DNA of 38,326 nt, taken from assembly GCA_035577985.1 (NCBI GenBank), contig DATJZY010000056.1:1-38326 (forward strand). Direction: 5' to 3'. Within the stretch, counting starts at the first letter, position 1. Every line of letters starts with the position of its first letter. Source of the DNA: Candidatus Eisenbacteria bacterium (GTDB lineage: Bacteria; Desulfobacterota; Binatia; DP-6). The notes under the pieces were generated by a model, which was not told where the DNA came from, ran no database searches, and saw only the letters and a list, made by a program, of their open reading frames with translations. Of this stretch, positions 24,177-32,656 are shown piece by piece. A program made the translations under genes and the position numbers.

Positions 24177-25214
24177 ATGGACCTGATGCTCAGCAGCGAG
24201 CAGGAGACGATCCGCGATTCGATCCGCGACATGCTGCGCGAGCGCATGCCGCCCGAGCGCGTGCGCGCCGTGATGGCGACGGACACCGGCATCGATCGCG
24301 CCTTCTGGCACCAGGCGGGCGAGCTCGGCTGGTTCGGCCTCGCGCTCCCCGACGCAGTGGGCGGCGCGGGATACGGGCTGCCCGAGGCGATGATCCTCTT
24401 CACGGAGCTCGGGCGCGCCCTCGCGCCGGGACCGTGGCTCGGGTCGACGCTGGCGGCCAAGGCCCTGTCGAAGGCCGAGACGTTGAAGAGCACGCTCGAC
24501 GGCGTGCTCACGGGGACGCAGCCGGTCGCGCTGGTCGACGACCCGGCCGACGCCCTCGGCACGGGCACGACCCTCGACGGCACCATCTCGGGCGTCGCCG
24601 ACCTCGGCGTCGCCGACCACGTGCTCGTCGTCGGATCGAAGGACGTGCGATTCGCTGCGGCCCGGGCGCGCGGCTTCACCGTCGCCGTCGAGCTCAGCAT
24701 GGATCCGACCCGGCGCCTCGGCACGCTCACCGCCCGCGGCGCCGAGGCCGAGATGATCGGCGCCCACGCCGCGGCCCTCCGTCGCATGGCGACGGTGCTG
24801 ACGGCGGCCGAGGCGGTCGGCGTGGCCGAGCGCACGCTCGAGATGTCGGTCGAGTACGGTAAGGTCCGCCAGCAGTTCGGAAAACCGATCGGCACCTTCC
24901 AGGCGATCAAGCACCGCTGCGCCGACATGGCCGTGCGCGCCGAGGTGGCGCGCGCGGTCGTCGTCTACGCGTCGGTCGCGGTCGAGGAGGGCGAGGCCGA
25001 CGCCGACTTCCACGTGCACAGCGCGAAGGCGCTCGCGACCGATGCCGCGATCCAGAACGCCACGGACAACGTCCAGAACCACGGCGGCATGGGCTACACC
25101 TGGGAGTCGGACGCGCACCTGTACTTGAAGCGCGCGCGCGTGCTCGAGCACACGTGCGGGAGCCGCATCGCCCACCTGGACGCGCTCGCGGCGCCGTGGC
25201 GCGCGGCCGGCTGA
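24177..25214 (+). CDS. Acyl-CoA dehydrogenase, subunit B of a pair
   Basis: This 345-aa protein starts at the ATG at 24177 after GAGGGGAGAGGG. The N-terminal helical domain is MLSSEQETIRDSIRDML... LPEAMILFTELGRALAPGPW. The middle domain is short and lacks the QGFSEPxAGSD-type sequence present in subunit A. The C-terminal helical domain has VEYGKVRQQFGKPIGTFQAI, HRCADMAV and the FadE-like GGMGYTWESDAHLYLKRARV. The complementary losses in the two proteins favour a heteromeric enzyme in which each supplies part of the active site. The genes are tightly spaced and then overlap an exporter gene by 19 bp. Confidence 0.92.
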   Translation: MDLMLSSEQETIRDSIRDMLRERMPPERVRAVMATDTGIDRAFWHQAGELGWFGLALPDAVGGAGYGLPEAMILFTELGRALAPGPWLGSTLAAKALSKAETLKSTLDGVLTGTQPVALVDDPADALGTGTTLDGTISGVADLGVADHVLVVGSKDVRFAAARARGFTVAVELSMDPTRRLGTLTARGAEAEMIGAHAAALRRMATVLTAAEAVGVAERTLEMSVEYGKVRQQFGKPIGTFQAIKHRCADMAVRAEVARAVVVYASVAVEEGEADADFHVHSAKALATDAAIQNATDNVQNHGGMGYTWESDAHLYLKRARVLEHTCGSRIAHLDALAAPWRAAG

Positions 25215-26407
25215 CATCCAGCTTCCCGGCCCTCCGGCACCGGAACTTCCGGCGCTACGCCGTCGGCCAGACGATCTCGCTCGCGGGGTTCTGGATGCAG
25301 AGCGTGGCGCAGGGCTGGCTCGTCTTCCGGCTCTCGGGCTCCGAGCTCGCGCTCGGGACGGTGGCGTTCGTGGGCTATCTGCCCGTGCTCCTCTTCTCGC
25401 CGGTGGCCGGCGTCGTCGCCGACCGCGTGAGCAAGTACCGCCTCATCCTGGCGACGCAGACGCTCGCGATGCTGCTCGCGGTCGTCCAGGGTCTCGTCGT
25501 CTGGACCGAGGTCGCGACCGTCCCGATCGTCGCCGGGATGGCCTTCTGCATGGGCGTGATCGGCTCCTTCGACCTCCCGACGCGGCAGTCGTTCATGGTG
25601 GAGATGGTGGGGCTCGAGGACCTGCCGAGCGCGATCGCGCTCAACGCATCGGTGTTCAACACCGCCCGGGTCGTGGGGCCGGCGCTGGCCGGGGTCCTGG
25701 TCGCGGTGGCGGGCGAGGCCCCGTGCTTCTTCCTGAACGGCGTCAGCTACCTCGCCGCGCTGTGGGCGCTCCTCGGGATGCACCTGCCCGCCGCGAGGCC
25801 ACGGGCCGGCGCGGGGCGAGCGTCGGGCCTTCGCTCGGGGCTCGCCTACGTGCGACATCGCCCGGTGTTGGCGAGCCTCCTCGGCACGCTGGGGCTCGTC
25901 TCGGCGCTCGCCCTCCAGTCGAACGTCCTGATGCCGTCGCTCGCCGAGCGCGTGTTCGGGCGGGGCGCGCGCGGCTTCGGAGTGCTCCTCACGGCCTACG
26001 GCGTCGGCGCCGTCATCACCGCGCTCCGGCTCGCCTCCCGCACGTACTCGGCCGTCGAGCAGCGCCGCAACCTGCTCCTCGGCCTGTGGGGCATGGCGAC
26101 GGGCCTCCTCGTCGTCGCGGCGAGCCCGAGCTACCCGATGGCGCTCGTCGGACAGCTCGTCGCCGGCTTCGGCATGCTCCGCTACACCGCCACGACCAAC
26201 GTGCTCGTGCAGACGCTGACCGAGGATCCCTACCGCGGCCGCGTTATGGGGATCCACACGATGATGTTCGCGGGCGCGGCGCCGTTCGGGGCGCTCGCCC
26301 TGGGCTCGCTCGCCCGGGCGATCGGCCCGCAGCCGACCCTCGTCGTGTCGGGCGCGGGCGCCCTCGCAGCCGCCATGTGGCTGGCGACCCGCCCCCGCTT
26401 CCCTTAG
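25196..26407 (+). CDS. MFS exporter (EntS/MFS_3-type)
   Basis: From the GTG at 25196 (403 aa; another GTG at 25154 adds 14 residues) the protein starts ARGRLTSSFPALRHRNFRRY, the usual short cytoplasmic lead of MFS_3 exporters (enterobactin exporter EntS-like). About 12 membrane helices follow. Family marks include QTISLAGFWMQSVAQGWLVF in helix 1, GVVADRVSKYRLIL in the first loop, FDLPTRQSFMVEMVG and NTARVVGPALAGVLV mid-protein, and DPYRGRVMGIHTMMFAG near helix 10. It overlaps the end of dehydrogenase B, so it is in that operon; a link to fatty-acyl metabolism is not obvious. Confidence 0.88.
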   Translation: MARGRLTSSFPALRHRNFRRYAVGQTISLAGFWMQSVAQGWLVFRLSGSELALGTVAFVGYLPVLLFSPVAGVVADRVSKYRLILATQTLAMLLAVVQGLVVWTEVATVPIVAGMAFCMGVIGSFDLPTRQSFMVEMVGLEDLPSAIALNASVFNTARVVGPALAGVLVAVAGEAPCFFLNGVSYLAALWALLGMHLPAARPRAGAGRASGLRSGLAYVRHRPVLASLLGTLGLVSALALQSNVLMPSLAERVFGRGARGFGVLLTAYGVGAVITALRLASRTYSAVEQRRNLLLGLWGMATGLLVVAASPSYPMALVGQLVAGFGMLRYTATTNVLVQTLTEDPYRGRVMGIHTMMFAGAAPFGALALGSLARAIGPQPTLVVSGAGALAAAMWLATRPRFP

Positions 26408-26426
26408 ACGGGCCGGGCTGGTAGCA

Positions 26427-26448
26427 CAGAACTGACCGGTCAGTTCTG
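26427..26448. promoter_or_regulatory. Perfect 22-bp palindrome, TetR operator candidate
   Basis: The half-site CAGAACTGACC is followed at once by its exact reverse complement. It lies 21 bp before the start of the tetR/RND operon. A second, imperfect site (ACTGACC...AGTCA, 26452-26467) sits between it and the start codon. This fits autorepression by the adjacent TetR protein. Confidence 0.75.
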
Positions 26449-26469
26449 GAAACTGACCCCCCAGTCATA

Positions 26470-27045
26470 ATGGCGCGTGACGACAAGCGACAGCGGATCC
26501 TCTCCGCCGCGGCGACCGTGTTCGCCGAGCGCGATTTCCACCGCGTGCAGGTGAGCGACGTCGCCGAGCGCGCCGGGGTCGGGAAGGGGACCGTCTACCT
26601 CTACTTCCCCACCAAAGACGATCTCCACCGCGCCGCCCTCGAGGGCAGCCTCGACGGCATCTGGACGGACATCGAGACCGCCGCCGGAGCCGGGCCGTCG
26701 GCCGAGGACGCGCTGCGCGACATCGTCCTCGTCGTGCTCCGCTTCTTCTGGAAGCGCCAGCACCTGCTCACCATCATCCAGCGCTACGAGGCCTTGAACG
26801 GCCGTCGCGCGAAGCTCCGCCGCGAGCGCGTCGTGCGCGCGGTCGAAGACGTCCTCGCGCGCCACCGCCTGGCCGGCGGCGCGTCGGAGCGGCACCTGGC
26901 GGCCGCGTTCCTCCTCGGCATGGCGCGGGCCGCGATCCTCGAGCACGCCCCGGGCGATCGCCCCGACGCGGTCGCGACGCGCCTCGTCTCGACGTTCCTG
27001 CACGGCATCGGCCGCGCGCGGGTGGCGCAGCGGGGGGCCGCGTGA
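26470..27045 (+). CDS. TetR/AcrR-family repressor of the adjacent RND pump
   Basis: This 191-aa protein begins MARDDKRQRILSAAATVFAE. The helix-turn-helix is VQVSDVAERAGVGKGTVYLY with FPTKDDLHRAAL, the standard TetR N-terminal signature. The remaining helices (LRDIVLVVLRFFWKRQHLLT, AAAFLLGMARAAILEHA) form the ligand pocket and dimer face. No ribosome site is visible. The stop overlaps the start of the membrane-fusion gene as GTGA, so regulator and pump are one transcription unit. It probably represses the operon by binding the palindrome upstream and is released by a pump substrate. Confidence 0.92.
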   Translation: MARDDKRQRILSAAATVFAERDFHRVQVSDVAERAGVGKGTVYLYFPTKDDLHRAALEGSLDGIWTDIETAAGAGPSAEDALRDIVLVVLRFFWKRQHLLTIIQRYEALNGRRAKLRRERVVRAVEDVLARHRLAGGASERHLAAAFLLGMARAAILEHAPGDRPDAVATRLVSTFLHGIGRARVAQRGAA

Positions 27046-28103
27046 CGCGCCTGCTGGTCGGTCTCGCGCTCCTCGCCGCCCTGGGCGGCGCCGGGTGCGG
27101 CAGCCGCTCCGAAGCCGAAGGCACCGCGGGCGCGACCAAGCCCGAGCCGGTCACGATCACGACCGCGCCGGTCGCGACGCGCATGGTCGAGCGCACCATC
27201 TCGGTCGTCGGCACGCTCACCGCCAACATGCAGGCCGAGGTGGCGGCCGAGGTCGAGGGTCAGGTGACCGGCATCGAGGCCGACCTCGGTGATCGCGTCG
27301 TGAAGGACCAGGTCCTGGCGCGCGTCCGCAGCGACGTGCTCGAGGCGCGGCTCGGCGAGGCCGAGGCCAGCTACGAGAAAGCGCTGGCCGACGAGGCCCG
27401 GGGTCGTCCGTTGAAGGACGACAAGATCATTTCGGCGCAGGAGTACGAGCAGGTGCGGACGGCACTCGCCGTCGCGAAGGCGCGCCGCGAGCAGCTCCGC
27501 ATCGAGGTCGAGCGCGCCACCATCCGCGCCCCCTTCGACGGCTCGATCGCGGCGCGGCTCGTCGACGCCGGCAACTACGTGCGGCCCGGCACCACGGTCT
27601 TCCGCTTGGTGCAGGACGATCCGCTGAAGTTCCGTGGCGAGATCCCCGAGCGCGACGTGCCGGCGGTCGAGGCCGAGCAGCAGGTGCGCGTCAGCGTGGA
27701 CGCGTACCCCGGCGAGGCCTTCCAGGGGCGCGTCTCGCGCGTCGGGTCCGCTTCGAATCCGCAGGCGCGCTCGCTCGCCTTCGAGGCGTTGGTGCCGAAC
27801 ACGGACCATCGCGTGCGGCCGGGCTTCTTCGGGCGTGCCGAGATCATCGTCCGGCGCGATGAACGTGCCGTCGCGGTGCCGCGCAGCGCGGTCACGTCGT
27901 TCGCGGGCGTCACCAAGATCTTCGTGGTCGAGGACGGCGTCGCGCACGAGCGCGAGGTGACCCTCGGCGTCGACCTCGGCGACGGCTGGGTCGAGATCAC
28001 GCAGGGCGTGACGAAGGGCATCCAGGTCGCGACCAGCGGCCTCTCGAAGCTCGCCGACGGGACCGTCGTGCAGGTGCGCGCCGACGCGCCCCCGGGCGCC
28101 TGA
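27042..28103 (+). CDS. RND efflux membrane-fusion (periplasmic adaptor) lipoprotein
   Basis: The product is 353 aa from a GTG. The N-terminus LLVGLALLAALGGAGCGS contains a lipobox with Cys, so it is probably a lipoprotein. The HlyD-type barrel-sandwich and lipoyl segments are visible: NMQAEVAAEVEGQVTGIEAD, GDRVVKDQVLARV, a coiled-coil hairpin EAEASYEKALADEA...AKARREQLRIEVE, and IRAPFDGSIAARLVDAGNYV. The C-terminal membrane-proximal part ends GIQVATSGLSKLADGTVVQV. It connects the inner-membrane pump with an outer-membrane channel, and no TolC gene is in the window. Its stop shares one base with the pump's start codon. Confidence 0.95.
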   Translation: MTRLLVGLALLAALGGAGCGSRSEAEGTAGATKPEPVTITTAPVATRMVERTISVVGTLTANMQAEVAAEVEGQVTGIEADLGDRVVKDQVLARVRSDVLEARLGEAEASYEKALADEARGRPLKDDKIISAQEYEQVRTALAVAKARREQLRIEVERATIRAPFDGSIAARLVDAGNYVRPGTTVFRLVQDDPLKFRGEIPERDVPAVEAEQQVRVSVDAYPGEAFQGRVSRVGSASNPQARSLAFEALVPNTDHRVRPGFFGRAEIIVRRDERAVAVPRSAVTSFAGVTKIFVVEDGVAHEREVTLGVDLGDGWVEITQGVTKGIQVATSGLSKLADGTVVQVRADAPPGA

Positions 28104-31100
28104 TGCGCTTCGCCGACGTCTTCATCCGTCGCCCCGTCTTCGCGACCATGCTGGTCGGGGCGTTCGTCATCCTCGGCCTGTTCAGCTACCGAAGCCTCGG
28201 CCTCGATCTCTTCCCCAACATCGACTTCCCGATCATCACCATCACGACGACGCTCAAGGGCGCGGGCGTCGAGGAGATGGAGACGGGTGTCACGAAGGTC
28301 GTCGAGGAAGCAGTCAACACGATCGACGGCATCGACACGCTGCAGAGCACGACGCGCGAGGGCGTGTCGTTCGTGATCGTCAACTTCGTCCTGGAGAAGT
28401 CCCGCGAGGTGGCGGCGCAGGACGTCCGCGACAAGGTCTCGGCCGTGCTGTCGCAGCTCCCCGCCGGGACCGATCCGCCCGTCATCGACAAGTTCGACGT
28501 CGACGCGGCGCCCGTCATGTCCGTCGCCGTGTCCGGACGCCGGAGCCTGCGCGAGGTGACCGAGCTCGCGCGCCGCCAGGTGAAGGAGGTCATCGAGACG
28601 CTCCCGGGCGTCGGCCAGGTGCTCATCATCGGCGGCCAGGAGCGCGCGATCAACATCTACGTCGATCCCGACCGCCTGACGGCGCAGGGGCTCTCGATCG
28701 GCCAGGTGCGGCAGGCCGTGGCGCAGCAGAACGTCGAGCTTCCCGGCGGCCGCATCGACCAGACGCGCCGCGAGCTCATCGTGCGGACGATGGGGCGCAT
28801 CGAGGAGGTGCGCGACTTCGACGACCTCATCATCGGGCACGCGAGCGACCGGCCGCTCTACGTGCGCGACGTGGGACACGCCGAGGACGGCGTCGTCGAG
28901 CCGCGCGCCCTGTCGCGTCTGAACGGCGAGAACGCCGTGCAACTCATCGTTCGCAAGCAGTCGGGCGTGAACACCGTCGAGGTGATCGATCGCGTGAAGG
29001 CGCATCTGGCCCAGCTCCAGTCCGTGCTGCCCGAGGACGTGCAGATGCGCGTCATCCGCGACCAGTCGCGCTTCATCAAAGCGTCGATCGAGACGGTGAC
29101 CGAACACATGTGGCTCGGCGCGGTGCTGGTCGCGTTCACGGTCATGCTGTTCATGCGCGACTGGCGGAGCACGCTCGTCGCCGGGCTCGCGATCCCCACC
29201 TCGATCATCTCGACCTTCACGTTCATGCGCTACATGGGGTTCACCCTGAACAACCTCACGATGCTCGGGCTCGTGCTCGCGGTCGGCATCGTGATCGACG
29301 ACGCCGTCGTCGTGCTCGAGAACATCTTCCGGCGCATCCAGGACGAGGGCGAGACGCCGAAGGTCGCGGCGTCGAACGGCACGGCCGAGATCGCGCTCGC
29401 CGTCCTGGCGACGACGCTCTCGCTCGTCATCATCTTCCTGCCGGTCGCCTTCATGGAGGGCCGCGTCGGGCGCTTCTTCCACAGCTTCGGCCTCACGACC
29501 GCGGTCGCGATCCTCGTCTCCCTCGTCATCTCCTTCACGCTCACGCCGGCGCTGTCGGCACGCGTGCTCCAGCGCCGGCCGGCCGAGAAGGCGCACGGCG
29601 GCCGGCTCTATCGCCGGATCGAGAGCGGGTACACGCGGCTGCTCGCGTGGTCGCTCGGGCACCGCTGGATGGTCGTCGTGGCGGCGGTCGTGCTCGTCTT
29701 CACGACCGTGCCGCTCATGAAGGTGGTCGGGAAGACGTTCCTGCCCCAGGACGACCAGAGCGAGTTCGAGATCTCGATCCGGACGCCGGGCGGGTTCACG
29801 CTCGCCGAGACGTCCCGCGTGTTCGATGAGATCGAGCACCGCCTCTGGGGTCTCCGTGGCGTGACGAACGTGCTGTCGACCATCGGCGATCAGACCGGAC
29901 GCGTGAAGGCGGGCGAGGGCGACGTGACCTCCGGGTCGATCTACGTGCAGCTCCAGGACCTCCGCGATCGCAAGTTCTCCCAGTTCGCGATCATGGACGA
30001 CACGCGCAAGATCCTCACCGACTACCCGGACCTGCGCACGAGCGTGCAGGGCATCAACCCGCTCGCGAGCGGCGGCTCGCGCATCGCCGAGGTCGAGCTG
30101 AACCTCCGTGGCCCGGATCTGGCCAAGCTCCAGGGGTACGCCGATAGCCTGGTCGCCGGCATGCGGTCGCTGCCCGGCCTGGTCGACGTCGACACCAGCC
30201 TCGCCGTCCGCAAGCCCGAGCTGCGGCTCTTGATCGACCGCGAGAAGGCGTCCGACCAGGGCGTCAACGTGCAGGACATCGCGGCGACCGTGCAGACCTT
30301 CATCGCGGGTCAGCCCGTCTCGAAGTTCAAGGAGGCGGATCAGCAGTACGACATCTGGCTGCGCGCCGAGGCGGGCAAGCGCCGCACGGCCGAGGACATC
30401 GCGGACCTGACCGTCCAGTCGCGCTCCGGCCAGCTCGTACGCCTCGGGAACCTGATCCACCTGCGCGAGGAGGTCGGCCCGGCGCAGATCGATCGCATCG
30501 ACCGCCAGCGCTCGATCACCATCCTCGGGAACCTGCTCCCGACCCTGCCGCTCGGCGACGCGATCGCACACACCGAGCGGGTCGCGAAGTCGCTCGACAT
30601 GCCGGCGCTCTACAACATCCAGTGGGCCGGCCGGGCCAAGGGCCTCGAGGAGAGCACGCGCAACTTCGGGATCGCCTTCGGGCTGTCGTTCCTGTTCATG
30701 TACATGGTGCTGGGCGCGCAGTTCGAGAGCTTCCTGCACCCGATCACGATCCTGCTCGCCCTGCCGCTCGTGATCCCGTGCGCCATCTTCTCGCTCGTGA
30801 TCCTGCAGGAGCCGCTCAACATCTACAGCACCCTGGGGCTCTTCATGCTCCTCGGCGTCGTGAAGAAGAACGGCATCCTCCAGGTCGACTACACGAACAC
30901 GCTGCGCGCCCAGGGCGTGCCCCGCGACGAGGCGATCCTGCGCGCGAACCGCGTGCGTCTGCGCCCCATCCTCATGACCACGGTCATGCTGGTCCTGGGC
31001 ATGATCCCGATCGCGCTCGGGCAGGGGCCCGGGTCGGGGTCGCGCAGCTCGATCGCGCGGGTCATCGTCGGCGGCCAGCTCCTCTCGCTCCTGATCACGC

Positions 31101-31231
31101 TCCTCATCACACCGGTCGCCTACTCGCTGTTCGACGATCTCGGGGCGATGGGGGTCGGGGCGGGCCTCCGCAACCTCCTCGCCCGGTTGCGTCGGCTCGT
31201 CGCCCGCGCGACACCCAGACCGGCTGCCTGA
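28103..31231 (+). CDS. RND-family efflux pump (AcrB/MdtB-type)
   Basis: At 1042 aa this is the usual length for hydrophobe/amphiphile efflux RND pumps. The N-terminus RFADVFIRRPVFATMLVGAF is typical. The proton-relay Asp pair is present in helix 4 (LGLVLAVGIVIDDAVVVLEN), and the Lys of helix 10 is in LGVVKKNGILQVDY. The two periplasmic porter/docking halves lie between helices 1-2 and 7-8. Substrates cannot be read from sequence. It is controlled with its adaptor by the TetR gene at the head of the operon. Confidence 0.96.
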   Translation: MRFADVFIRRPVFATMLVGAFVILGLFSYRSLGLDLFPNIDFPIITITTTLKGAGVEEMETGVTKVVEEAVNTIDGIDTLQSTTREGVSFVIVNFVLEKSREVAAQDVRDKVSAVLSQLPAGTDPPVIDKFDVDAAPVMSVAVSGRRSLREVTELARRQVKEVIETLPGVGQVLIIGGQERAINIYVDPDRLTAQGLSIGQVRQAVAQQNVELPGGRIDQTRRELIVRTMGRIEEVRDFDDLIIGHASDRPLYVRDVGHAEDGVVEPRALSRLNGENAVQLIVRKQSGVNTVEVIDRVKAHLAQLQSVLPEDVQMRVIRDQSRFIKASIETVTEHMWLGAVLVAFTVMLFMRDWRSTLVAGLAIPTSIISTFTFMRYMGFTLNNLTMLGLVLAVGIVIDDAVVVLENIFRRIQDEGETPKVAASNGTAEIALAVLATTLSLVIIFLPVAFMEGRVGRFFHSFGLTTAVAILVSLVISFTLTPALSARVLQRRPAEKAHGGRLYRRIESGYTRLLAWSLGHRWMVVVAAVVLVFTTVPLMKVVGKTFLPQDDQSEFEISIRTPGGFTLAETSRVFDEIEHRLWGLRGVTNVLSTIGDQTGRVKAGEGDVTSGSIYVQLQDLRDRKFSQFAIMDDTRKILTDYPDLRTSVQGINPLASGGSRIAEVELNLRGPDLAKLQGYADSLVAGMRSLPGLVDVDTSLAVRKPELRLLIDREKASDQGVNVQDIAATVQTFIAGQPVSKFKEADQQYDIWLRAEAGKRRTAEDIADLTVQSRSGQLVRLGNLIHLREEVGPAQIDRIDRQRSITILGNLLPTLPLGDAIAHTERVAKSLDMPALYNIQWAGRAKGLEESTRNFGIAFGLSFLFMYMVLGAQFESFLHPITILLALPLVIPCAIFSLVILQEPLNIYSTLGLFMLLGVVKKNGILQVDYTNTLRAQGVPRDEAILRANRVRLRPILMTTVMLVLGMIPIALGQGPGSGSRSSIARVIVGGQLLSLLITLLITPVAYSLFDDLGAMGVGAGLRNLLARLRRLVARATPRPAA

Positions 31232-31255
31232 CATCCCAGCCCAGGGGAGGCCGCG

Positions 31256-31963
31256 ATGAGTGTCACCTACGAGTCCACGGACGGCGTTGCGACCATCACC
31301 CTCGACGACGGCAAGGTGAACGCGATGGCGTTGCCGTTCTTCGAAGCGCTCGGCGCGGCGCTCGATCGGGCCGAGCACGAGCGGCCGGCCGCCGTCGTGA
31401 TCGCGGGGCGGCCGGGCTACTTCTCGGCCGGCCTCAACCTGAAGCTGCTGCCGACGCTGCCGCCGGACGAGTTCAAGCGGACGATGCTCGCCTTCGGCGG
31501 CATCATGCTGCGCGTGTTCACGTTCCCGATCCCCACGGTCGCGGCCGTGACCGGGCACGCGATCGCCGGCGGCGCCTTCCTCTCGTTCGCGTGTGACCTG
31601 CGCTACTTCGCCGAGGGGCCATACCGGCTCCACGTGAACGAGGTTGCGATCGCGCTCCCGCTGCCGACCTGGGCGCTCGCGATCGCCACTACCGCGATCC
31701 CGCCGCGCTGGCACACCGAAGCCATCATGCACGCGCGGGCGTACACGCCCGAGGAGGCGCTCGGACGCGAGCTCGTCGACGGCATCGTGTCGCCCACCGA
31801 GAGCGTCGTCGCGACCGCACGCCAGGCCGCGAGCCGTCTCTCCGGCCTCGACCTGGGCGCCTACGCGGTCGCGAAGAGCCGCATGCGCGAGCGCGTCGTC
31901 GCGTGGGCCCGCAAGAACCTCGAGGCCGAAGCCACCGGCAGCGCCGAACGCGCCCCGCTCTAG
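31256..31963 (+). CDS. Enoyl-CoA hydratase/isomerase-family (crotonase) protein
   Basis: This is 235 aa with GGGGAGGCC before the ATG. Crotonase features are GYFSAGLNLKLL (oxyanion-hole Gly after A-G-L) and GHAIAGGAFLSFACDLRYFA. The usual hydratase Glu144 position (GGGCELA) reads GGAFLSF, so that acid is missing, while an acid equivalent to Glu164 may be the Glu in NEVAIAL. That pattern fits an isomerase, hydrolase or other crotonase activity better than a normal hydratase. It lies 24 bp after the pump gene in the same direction, so it may be cotranscribed, which is unusual for an RND operon. Confidence 0.88.
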   Translation: MSVTYESTDGVATITLDDGKVNAMALPFFEALGAALDRAEHERPAAVVIAGRPGYFSAGLNLKLLPTLPPDEFKRTMLAFGGIMLRVFTFPIPTVAAVTGHAIAGGAFLSFACDLRYFAEGPYRLHVNEVAIALPLPTWALAIATTAIPPRWHTEAIMHARAYTPEEALGRELVDGIVSPTESVVATARQAASRLSGLDLGAYAVAKSRMRERVVAWARKNLEAEATGSAERAPL

Positions 31964-31966
31964 GGT

Positions 31967-31995
31967 CCGACCCCAGACACGGAGTCTCGGGTCGG
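31967..31995. terminator. Bidirectional hairpin between convergent genes
   Basis: CCGACCC (31967-31973) pairs with GGGTCGG (31989-31995), then after one C-C mismatch AGAC (31975-31978) pairs with GTCT (31984-31987) around a five-base loop ACGGA. This gives 11 base pairs. It sits exactly between the crotonase stop and the YqgE stop. There is no U-tract. Confidence 0.65.
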
Positions 31996-32565
31996 CTACT
32001 GGACGCCTGGTCCGAGCGCGAGCGACATCGGGTCGACGCCGAGCGAGCGGATCGCGGCTTCCCACATCTCGTCGGCGGGCGTGGCGAAGACGAGGTCGGG
32101 ATCGGGCGGCGCCGTGAGCCACGCCGATTCCGCCAGCTCGGAATCGAGCTGGCCGGGCCCCCAGCCGGCATAGCCGAGGAGCAGGCGGGCGCGTGTGTGC
32201 TCTATCTGGTCGGGCTGCGCCTCGAGCAACGTGCGAAGGATCCCGAGCGACGCGGTCAGATGGAAGCCGTCACCGATCTGCTCGGTGTCGCCGCCGCCTG
32301 GATCCGCCCCGAGGAGCAGGAAGCCCCGGTGCTGCTCGACGGGACCGCCACTCCACAGGCGCATCCCGCTGTCGCCCGACAGAGGCGGATTCAAGGCGAC
32401 GGCCTCGGCCGCGCGCGTTTCGGTCGGCCGGTTGACGACGAAGCCCATCGCGCCCTTCGGCCCGTGCTCGCACAGAAGGACGACGGAGCGCGAGAAGTTC
32501 GGGTCGCGCAGCTGCGGCATTGCGACCAGGAGCGTGGGGGCGATGGAGGCCTCGCCGTCGGCCAT
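31996..32565 (-). CDS. YqgE/AlgH family protein (UPF0301)
   Basis: This is 189 aa, close to the family norm. Family motifs are visible: PTLLVAMPQLRDPNFSRSVV, LLCEHGPKGAMGFVVNRPT, LWSGGPVEQHRGFLLL and LLLGYAGWGPGQLDSELAES. AlgH affects alginate regulation in Pseudomonas, and the family's molecular role elsewhere is unclear. It is convergent with the RND operon and followed by a short gap to thiD on the same strand. Confidence 0.95.
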   Translation of the reverse strand: MADGEASIAPTLLVAMPQLRDPNFSRSVVLLCEHGPKGAMGFVVNRPTETRAAEAVALNPPLSGDSGMRLWSGGPVEQHRGFLLLGADPGGGDTEQIGDGFHLTASLGILRTLLEAQPDQIEHTRARLLLGYAGWGPGQLDSELAESAWLTAPPDPDLVFATPADEMWEAAIRSLGVDPMSLALGPGVQ

Positions 32566-32656
32566 GGCTAGATGCTTCCGACCCGCTCGTCCCTTGTCAA
32601 CACGGTTGCCCGAGAAGCCGTCGAGAAGGCTTGCGAGACGCTTGGGACATTCGAGC

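Noticed and set aside
27575..32122. Very long open frame on the minus strand (about 1500 codons)
   Set aside because: It is antisense to the RND pump, adaptor and crotonase genes, with His/Asp/Arg-rich composition typical of a shadow frame in GC-rich DNA.
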